The notes beneath the pieces are model-generated. The model was not told the DNA's origin and ran no database searches. It worked only from the letters and a program-made list of their open reading frames with translations. Shown here piece after piece: positions 56,650 through 64,000 of a DNA stretch of 64,000 bases (its first letter is position 1; each line of letters opens with the position of its first letter). This DNA is from Bryoerythrophyllum caledonicum (lineage: Eukaryota > Streptophyta > Bryopsida > Pottiales > Pottiaceae): positions 14,000,593 to 14,064,592 of the forward strand of contig OZ020516.1 of the NCBI GenBank assembly GCA_963971425.1, written 5' to 3'. Both the position numbers and the translations under genes were made by a program.

Positions 56650-57510
56650 AAAGGACCATTTGTACCCGCAGGGTACAAATTGATTTTGGGCAGGTTCCTA
56701 AAAATCCAAGTTTGACAACTTCTTGAAATTTTTAGCGAGAAGAGGAATACGGGCTATCTTTGCAAGGGATTTTTTCTTTCTTTTTCTCAACTTGTGAGGA
56801 AAAAGTTATGGCACTTTGAACATTAAAAGCTCGAGGAAAAGTTATGGCACTTCAAACATAAAAAGCTCGACTCTTTTGGCAGCTTGGCAGGGTACTGTAG
56901 AGATGAATGGTGCTGTTGTAGAGTTGACAATTGCAATTTTTTGAGGTGGGTAGCAACGAAGGAAAGTTCTTGGCAGCCTTCATTAGAAATTAAGGACTTT
57001 ATTTTTGTTGGAAGAAGTCATGATAATTAAATTCACTCTTTGGATCTTAGATCCAACAATTATTTCTCTATTTAAAAAATAAAATTGCTTCCTTAAGTAA
57101 AGGGCCACTTTCTATACCCATACTCATTGCAGGTCTATTTTTCTTATCGTAAACACGTCCATTACTTGTGATTTTTGGCGTGCAATGACCTAACACATGC
57201 TAGAACATGGACCCATTGAGCTTATGCAGTGTTGAATGGAAAAATATGCCATTATCTTGAGTCAAAGTACGCTGGCCTTGTCTGGGCACGGTGGAAAAAA
57301 ACATTTTTTCACTCTTCAAATGCATATATCTTTCAATCCGTACGGTCAAAGTTTACGAAAATTTCAGTGTGTCTTCTCGTAGTAGTTAACTTGAAGATCC
57401 AACGGTTGGAAATAATATAAAATCGTTTGAAGAAGTCTAATAATATCTCATCTCATAGCGCAGTTTTGGGGTGGTTTTGGTGAAGCACAAGGCCCGGTCC
57501 TGTAGGGTTC
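56650..57510 (-). repeat. Interspersed repeat family A, copy A5
   Basis: Starts at CCATAAAGGACC with a perfect 9-bp hairpin TTTGTACCC GCA GGGTACAAA (56659-56679). It continues with TTGGGCAGGTTCCTAAAAAT and ends with GCAGTTTTGGGGTGGTTTTG and GGTCCTGTAGGG. Confidence 0.65.
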
Positions 57511-58472
57511 AGATAGCCAAACACAACGTTAATGAAGCTGCTATAATCCAGTTCGCAGTAGCAGAAAAAGCTTCTGCTCCTTCATGACATGGATGCTGGA
57601 TTTTACAAGGAAAATGATCGAGCTCAAGGAACCAAATCTTTGGTAGGAACTGTGCTAAGTTATTGTTCTCGCACTTTTGGCACAATTATGGAAGTTGCCG
57701 GAGTGATTCAAGGTGAGAAAACAGTTAGAATATGACACTAGCACTCGGCTAGCACACGTCTGGGATCTCACATACCAGTCTTTCACAAAGTAGTGTGTGA
57801 GCCACACGCCATGCTCGCTTTGCAGAAGAGGCGTCTCATCCCAGCTTGTCCCTCGGTCTGAAAGCGTCGCACCGCCTGCGAAAATGAAGGACCAGTACAG
57901 TACCGTGTCCCACCTACAGCTACAGTGACTGATGGATAAGTCAGTCCAACGCATACTGTGTGGGTGTTTCTGGAGCTTCAATTACTTCCTTGATATCAAA
58001 TTAGCAACGGTGCTGTTCGTTAACTTCCATCCTGGTTGTCCCGCTGCAGTCACGGAGACGACAAGTGGATCGGGATTACTTCTGCGTAGAGTTCAGGCTA
58101 AGTAAAGGCTCCACGGTTTCAATCATTGGGTTTGGGAAAGTTTGATTCTTCGAAGCGACTGCTCTGGTGCACCTATGCAGTCGTTTTCTTTCGGAAGCTC
58201 AGGCACACCCCATCCACAGAATGATGGAAGAGCTGGTAGGTGATGCTGGAGACCAGGGACTGCCTGCTGTTCCAAGCTTGCAAGCAACTACACATGGGTA
58301 GGGTGGGGCCGCGGCGGGTGAGGTCGCGCGATCGCACGCACGCCCATCGAGGGCCCAGCTTGGTCACTCATGTTTCCGGTGGCCAACACCGATGAGAAGT
58401 GCCTACCGGATGAGATTCCGGTTCCCGGCCATGCATCGAGACTTTCTCTCCAGAGCACATTCATGGATTCAG
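57511..58472. other. Intergenic DNA with possible exon remnants
   Basis: GC-richer than its surroundings. It contains the exon-like block at 57776-57875 and a GC-rich stretch at 58150-58440 that is open on both strands without a recognisable domain. Confidence 0.3.
57776..57875 (-). other. Exon-like fragment of unknown gene
   Basis: On the - strand a 100-bp open block lies between a 3' splice-like TTCGCAG and a 5' splice-like GACTG|GTATGTGAG. It reads GGATLSDRGTSWDETPLLQS then EHGVWLTHYFVKD. The translation looks protein-like but I cannot name the family. No neighbouring exon was recognised. It may be a captured or orphaned exon. Confidence 0.3.
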
Positions 58473-58858
58473 CCACACCAAACACTGCATGTTGTGTGGG
58501 TTCTTTGGTAGTGTGGGTGAAAAATGGTGTGGACCACATCAATTTAAATGGTTTTGAAACACAATTGATGTGGAAATATTTCAGCATGTGTCATGCCATT
58601 CTTTTCTTTGCCACCACACCGCCACTCACTACCGAATATCTTTCTCAGCTTCCTCGTTGGTTGCCGCCACCTCTCCATAATCCACGATTCCACATTAATT
58701 TTGTATCAACAATTTTGAAACATCCCACACTATTTTACGAGGAACGTGATTTGATGTGGGTTGAGAATTGAGGTGGACCACTGGAATTTGCGTGTATTGG
58801 AATTAGTGTAGGTATTTTGAAATAGTCTGGTCCACAATATATGCAATGTTTGGTGTAG
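58473..58858. mobile_element. MITE-like element family B, copy B4
   Basis: 386 bp with inverted ends CCACACCAAACACTGCATG (left) and, inverted, CTACACCAAACATTGCATA (right). It is a longer member of the family than B1-B3, with a largely different interior. Confidence 0.75.
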
Positions 58859-58941
58859 TTACTAATATACTGATCCGTTGTTTCCCAATGGGGCAACTTG
58901 GCAACTTTCTTTCTTTCTCCATCCCCGTCCCCCGTCCCTAA

Positions 58942-59329
58942 TAGCATCTCCACTGAGGCACGTGGCCTTGTCAGATTTGTTGGGTTGTCGACTTTTTAAA
59001 GAAACTTCTTAGACTGCACACGATTTCCGTTGTCCTAGACTCCCAGTCCCCTAGGCTGGCCGCGCCCACTCTGTTGAACAACAAACTTATTGCTTTTGTG
59101 AGGTGGGCGTTAGATTCTGCCATCAAGGGTGGCGACTTCCATGCTGCCACGTGGCAGTACAAGAGTGGTTGTGAGGAGGGTTAGACAATTGACGATGGCC
59201 ATTGGTAACGCACAAGAGTATTAGACAAATTGCACCGAAAATCACAACTAGGCATGTTGTGATTCCTCGCTCTTTCAGGCAATTTTCCGCCTTGGCATGG
59301 ACATTTCCCCGTAAGAGGTGGAGATGCTC
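58942..59329. mobile_element. Tourist-like (PIF/Harbinger) MITE
   Basis: 388 bp flanked by TAA (58939-58941 and 59330-59332). Terminal inverted repeats are (T/G)AGCATCTCCAC, perfect over 11 bases. The 3-bp TAA target and GAGCATCTCC ends fit Tourist-type MITEs. It has split a CCCCGTCC-type minisatellite whose halves lie at about 58918-58938 and 59333-59425. Confidence 0.8.
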
Positions 59330-59929
59330 TAAACCCTGGTCCCCGTCCTTCACTCATACCTAACCCCATCCCCATCCTTAACTCATCTCTATCCTCGTCC
59401 CGGTCCTTTACTCATCCCCGTCCTCAAAATTTTGTGAATTTTATTCGTATAAATTGTTGCAATCATCCTAACTATAGTAGTATATTGCATAAATCTTGCA
59501 AAGAAATCTTCCAAAAAAATTATCCACAGAACTCATCCACATTATCATCATTCTAAATTATCCGCACAAATCATCCAAAAATCATCCTCCACGTGTCATC
59601 GCCTACTCGCTTCAAAGTTCGCGCTTGCCTTCACCTCCTCAATTCTGGAGGAGGTCGTGGCTTCACCGTACGGTTTTAGGTGGCCCGTCTCCATTTAGTA
59701 TAAGTAGTGATAGTATGGCATATGAGAGAGCAAATTCTTCACGATGCAATGTACAAATGGAAATGTCCATTGCGGATGAGAAATCACATTTCCACTCATC
59801 CAATATTGTGTGTAGATGTGTGTTTCAAGTGCATGCACTTTATTTCAAATTATGTAGGATATTTTTTGAACTGAGTTTTGGGCTATGGTAGAAAAAGTTT
59901 GTAGTATAAACGGTTCTCCATATAGGGTA
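59330..59929. other. Intergenic DNA with CCCCGTCC-type minisatellite
   Basis: 59335-59425 is a run of (GTCC)YCATCCC-like units with CTTTACTCAT spacers. It is followed by an ATC-rich imperfect repeat (about 59500-59590, AAATCATCCA units). No gene. Confidence 0.55.
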
Positions 59930-61270
59930 TCTCAAAACTTTTGACTTTTTTAAACCCCTAAACACCCAAAGCCCTGAGGTAGGCTTTTGGAAATTTGGGC
60001 ATGTTTCCATTTGTATTTCCAATTTTTGAATTTTTTTACAATGATGCAAGAAGATAAGAGCTATGTGGGAGCATGATATTTATTCTCATTAGACTTAAAG
60101 AACAAATATGATGTCATCTTTTTATAGAAATTGTTAAAGGGAGGCACTTTAGGCAACTTCAAAAAAAATTCTACAACATGATTTTCAATACTAGAAGTAA
60201 CATTATTCTATTTGAGATTGTAAGAGAAAAAACTTCCATGGTGTGAAACTATCACACCAAGATGAGTTACAAGCTTTTCACCTTTTTCAAGCAAGGTGCA
60301 AAGAATAAAATGAATCCTTCATAAAAACTAAAGATCTTCATTCATTTCTTAAGGGTCATAATTGACTAAGCTGGTGGGCCTTTAAAGTGTTCACAAAAAC
60401 TCCATTATTTACCTTTATTTTCATGAAGCACTAATTTTTCATGCCCTGGTGCATTGTGAATATTGCACATACTATCTAGTATAATATGTACAGTGTGTAG
60501 TATGAAATATACTCGGAAGAAAAACAATAAGGCTAATGGAAATTGTCCATGTGTTCTGTGAGCACAAAGTCCAAGAAATTAGTACCATGTCCAAGATATC
60601 TTCAGTTTACCTAACATTTTATGGTCCACCATTTTGTTAGTTCCTTCCAATGAATCGTTGACATTTAGAGACAATTTTTCAAAGGGCTCCAAATAAGATA
60701 TACTAAGTAGCGTATAATTTTTGCTCAAAATATATTGACGTTAGCGTACTTTTATCTTTATTCTTTTTGAATTTTTTTATCTTCAAGAAGAAGCATGAAC
60801 CCTGATTTTGATCACTTGGATTTTCAATTTACACAACAATGAATTGATTAATGAAGCAAAATGTGGTTTATGAACCTCTTCATTGCTTGATTTTTATGAA
60901 AATGCTTCACCTCTCCAATACCTCTAAAAATCGGTGTATGAGGAATTAACATCACACATATTGAAATGGTATAAAATTTATTTCTTTTATAATGCAAACA
61001 TTTAATACCAAGTGATGTCAAAGTTTGCCAATCCTTGATACCCAAGGAGGAAGAATTTTTTCCTTCACTTCAAACTCTATAATCTTCTAATCCGTATGGT
61101 CAAAGTTTATAACCATTTGTGAAGATGTGGTTTTATTAGTATGGATTAAGGTCTTATGGTTTGAGATGAAATTAAGAATTTAATTTCATTCCCACTCTTT
61201 GCATTGAAATGAGCAGTTTTGGGGTGGTCATAGTGAACCAAAGTCACGATCCTTAAGGGATTCAACCATG
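59930..61270 (-). repeat. Decayed copies of repeat family A (A6)
   Basis: Begins AACCCCTAAACACCCAAAGC. It contains CAATACTAGAAGTAACATTA like the A3 interior, and near 61045-61260 the TTCACTTCAAACTCTATAAT, GCAGTTTTGGGGTGGTCATA and CCTTAAGGG blocks found at the end of A5. Intervening parts are unrelated, so this is more than one fragment. Confidence 0.5.
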
Positions 61271-61460
61271 GAGATTATCTTTAGCTAGAGTGAAGACCTA
61301 TTGATCCCGAAAGAAGAAGGCAATCTGTGACTCTTTGGTGACAAAAAACTTGTCAAAAATTTATGGATTCATTGTTGAATTGAATTGCGATTACCGAAGC
61401 ACTTTGTTGTAAACCACATTGCGCATTAAGGGTTTTTAATGCAATACTCCTTCCAGGTTT

Positions 61461-61490
61461 TAAGGGTTTAGGGTTAGATTTAGGGTTTAG
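61461..61490. repeat. Telomere-type TTTAGGG run
   Basis: TAAGGGTTTAGGGTTAGATT and TAGGGTTTAG form a short imperfect array of the plant telomere repeat, with single GGGTTTAGGGTT units near 61556. Confidence 0.7.
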
Positions 61491-61521
61491 AATTCAAAAG
61501 TTGTTGGATTTAGGATTCAAA

Positions 61522-61603
61522 AATTGTACGTTGCATCTTTTTGTACAACAAATTTTGGGTTTAGGGTTCAAAAGTTGTTGCACGAAAGATGCAACATACA
61601 ATT
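61522..61603. repeat. Foldback hairpin with about 29-bp arms
   Basis: Arms AATTGTACGTTGCATCTTTT... (61522-61551) and its near-complement (61575-61603) share ATTGTA(C/T)GTTGCATCTTT and CAACAA. The loop carries GGGTTTAGGG. Confidence 0.75.
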
Positions 61604-61639
61604 GTCCATGCAAGAAAACGTCCTTAGTTAGGTAGATAT

Positions 61640-63110
61640 TAATTTGAAAAGTGTTTGTCCTTGTGTCTTGCTATTAGTCATGGTATACTTGACGTGCACC
61701 AAAAATTGCTTGCACTATATTGGAAAAGGTAGTTTGATGTTGTCAGTAACCAATGGAATAATCTGTGCTAGTATGAATGCAACATGCACTTCATGATCAC
61801 CCGTAAGGACTTCTGCCTCAATCATTTGAGTTGAGCAGCAACAGACAATGAGTTTGGCACCATTGAATAGTCTGTTTTATGGATCTAACTTCTTTAAGTT
61901 AAGCAAAAGCATCACCGATGTACCAACTTTAAGCGTAAGCTTATGTAGTGTCCACCCATTGACTTCCAACACAAATTCAACAACTTGGACAAGATCACAT
62001 TGGCGCCATCTACATTGACAACCTTGTCAGAGCTTAAGAGAATTTGACTTGTCCTAGATACCATGTCAACCACAAAAACGTTGATTCTTGCCACGTCATT
62101 GTTGTGCGACAAGAATGGCGCAACTTCTAGAAAAATTTCTTTCCCCGCATCTAGTTGTAATGTTGGGATAAATTGCGTCAATTAGGTCCTTCATAGTCTG
62201 CTCAAGCAACTTTTGTTGTGACTATTAGGAATCACTTTTGTTGTGACTATTGTGGATATTAGGTGGACAATGGACATGGTTTTTCTTAACAATGTTTAGC
62301 TTGCCTATTAAAAGCGCCAAAAATTCAATCTGTAAACATCCAATTATCCCAAGTCAGCAATCATCATCGAGATTGCAGCGGCAAGCATATTTTAACATAA
62401 GGTGCAAACTATATCATGGCTACATAAAGTGAACTTCTTGATTGATGGTGCAACAATGTCTGGCCACAAGCCTTATGAAACAATAGTCACAACAAAAGTG
62501 ATTCCTCTAAATTAGGGCACATTTTGTTAGGTATGTTGCAAAGCATACAACCGATAGCTTCAAAATCATGTTCATTGCCCATTGGCACCTTGTTCCACAT
62601 AATGAGCTTTATATGCCGTAGTAGTTCCACCAAGTTACTTTGTCTGCAAATGTTGTAGACAAATTCTGGATTCAACCTAGTTGAAATTTGAACTTTGGAA
62701 AAAACGGTTTGGCCTTTTTGCAGCGACAATGCAACAATTTTGGATGAAACAATTACCAATTCTATATGATTTTGTGCATGCACATACTTTGGATTGAGAT
62801 TCTTTAGTATGTCTTCCTAGTACCACGTAATCAATCATTAAAATAATTTTTGTCAAAGATGTCAAGTGTGCTCGATTGCATAACTCTCTTGTAAACATCA
62901 CGCTTCATGTTGTTCTTGGTCTCTATTGCTTGTTGAATCTCTTTCTTCAATTCTATAGTATTGTTGTTGAGTTGCTCCAAAATTTATTTGCAATTTCTCC
63001 ATGGGAAATGTTGGTTGAGGCACATTAAAATCATCCAATTGAAATTGACATTGTTTCACATTTTGAATGCCCAACTCAATTTGTGTTCAAAATGTCTGCC
63101 ATATCTCAGT
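61640..63110 (-). pseudogene. Helitron-type PIF1-like helicase remnant
   Basis: Decayed helicase domain on the - strand. From high to low coordinates: a lead-in near 63050 (LDDFNVPQPTF), a degraded Walker A block near 62815 (GTRKT), VIVSSKIVALSLQKGQTVFS near 62740, and CRQSNLVELLRHIKLIMWNK with VPMGNEHDFEAIG (62570-62640, Walker B, with Asp-Glu changed to Asn-Lys). Then come SHNNDVARINVFVVDMVSRT (about 62110), NRLFNGAKLIV (about 61850), AEVLTGDH and finally YTMTNSKTQGQT (about 61670). Order and motifs match the helicase half of plant Helitron RepHel proteins. It carries several stops and frame shifts and a 280-bp insertion (62227-62506). The Rep half was not recognised. Confidence 0.65.
62227..62506. 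mobile_element. Foldback MITE inside the helicase remnant
   Basis: 280 bp with perfect 26-bp inverted ends, AGGAATCACTTTTGTTGTGA... at 62227-62252 and its exact complement at 62481-62506. It separates the Walker B part of the helicase from the downstream motifs. Part of the left arm (TTTTGTTGTGACTATT) is also duplicated directly at about 62211-62226. No coding capacity. Confidence 0.85.
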
Positions 63111-64000
63111 TATTATAATATATTAGATATTGTTGATTGAATAAATGAACTTGCAAACATTGGATTGTTGGAGATCTTTTGTTCATTAGAAATCTAAATA
63201 GCCTCCCTGTTGCCTCAAACGCAAGAAAGTAGGGAGCATTGATATATTGTTTAATCTTGTTGTTGCTTCTGAAGACCAGAATTGCACAATTGAGACCTTT
63301 GTAGACGTATTAAAAAGGAATTCACAACCGCAATTGACAAACATGTCTATTGGAAAAAATGATCTAGAAACTATTAAGTTGACCTTCAAACAACAATGCA
63401 AGGGCGATATAGAAAGCATACCTCAATGTTTAAATACATGTTGTATCGTAACACTAAATATAAGTAATGCAGTACAACCCAATGGTTGTCAACTTGATGT
63501 CATTTGTTGTCAACAAAAGAGTGCCTATTATATCTCCTCATGTGTATCTGATAGCCAATGTTTCTTTGGTGAAGTTGTATTCGTGCATGTTTCTTTGCTG
63601 AAGTTCCAAGGGTAGTACTTTGTATATTTATCATATTACATACAAAGGGCACTTGGATTTTGTGTGCCGCAAGGCCTGTGCAGCAAACAACATATTATTG
63701 TCTCGTGCGCATCGGAATGCAAGACCAAATCTTGTAGTTCAGAGTTATTTGTGAGCTCATCTCGTTTGTAATCCTCAATTTTGACTAGTGGTTAAGAATC
63801 AATAGTATGTGCGCTTGTAATAGGCCTCTCTTTTGAAATTCAATCACCCAAATATATCCCTGCACCTTGCCAAATACTTTTGAAATCTGCCATTAACTTT
63901 TGAATTGTAAGTTGAACATAAGCGCAATTAAATCTAGTTGGTTTTGTTGTTTGCTCGCATTCAAGTTCTATTGTAATCTCAAGCCATTTCAGGTTATCCA
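63111..64000. other. AT-rich DNA, possibly the rest of the Helitron remnant
   Basis: Short open frames occur on both strands (for example 63247-63615 +), none recognisable. The position upstream of the helicase would fit the middle of a Helitron protein, but I see no motif. Confidence 0.3.

Noticed and set aside
63247-63615. + frame of 122 codons near the right edge
   Set aside because: No recognisable domain, in AT-rich decayed DNA next to a - strand helicase remnant; likely chance.

Overview
The window is nuclear DNA of a green plant (Streptophyta). It holds spliced GT-AG genes with GC-rich exons in AT-rich intergenic DNA, a nuclear-encoded plastid ribosomal protein (RPL24), plant-type Ran, CHER1/CTL1, IPT9-like, HAC-type TAZ and DUF604/GT31 genes, and Ty1/copia retrotransposons. 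A ThrE/Prm10-type membrane protein and a DD34E Tc1-like transposon, neither of which I associate with flowering plants, make a non-seed plant or streptophyte alga more likely. The species cannot be fixed from the sequence alone.

Layout. 1-9345: a decayed copia element (C1, + strand) split by a second copia element (C2, - strand) with 207-bp LTRs and a 5-bp target duplication. 9687-10116: the last two exons of a p300/CBP-type (HAC) acetyltransferase, carrying the TAZ2 zinc finger only. 12274-19745: an IPT9-like tRNA dimethylallyltransferase gene on the - strand. Its second exon is cut by a full-length, apparently intact copia element (C3, 13013-18643) whose two 361-bp LTRs are identical by eye. 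About 0.8-1 kb of sequence is shared between the region upstream of the HAC fragment and the region upstream of the IPT9-like gene. 22359-23762: a decayed Tc1-like transposon. 23763-27064: AT-rich, repeat-laden DNA.

28056-49208 is the gene-dense core: Ran GTPase (-), choline transporter-like protein with nine exons (-), plastid RPL24 (+), DUF604/GT31 glycosyltransferase (-), thioredoxin-like 3-3 (-), ThrE/Prm10-like membrane protein (+) and mitoferrin-type mitochondrial carrier (-). Exon boundaries were placed by reading GT-AG sites and checking that phases and lengths close. The genes are ordinary housekeeping genes with no evident shared pathway.

49209-64000 is accessory DNA without a recognisable intact gene. 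It holds a 2-kb Mutator-like non-autonomous element with a 10-bp target duplication, built internally from tandem repeats and hairpins; a MITE-like family with ends like CTACACCAAACACTG; a TIR family with ends like CCCCTAAAGGACCAAG; a Tourist-like MITE; and a decayed Helitron-type helicase that contains a foldback element.

A recurring theme is short tandem duplication at gene edges: the 5' splice donor of the IPT9-like gene (four copies), the 3' ends of RPL24 and of the ThrE-like gene (the latter with plant telomere-type CCCTAAA motifs), and introns of the thioredoxin-like and mitoferrin genes. No CRISPR array, rRNA or tRNA gene was seen.
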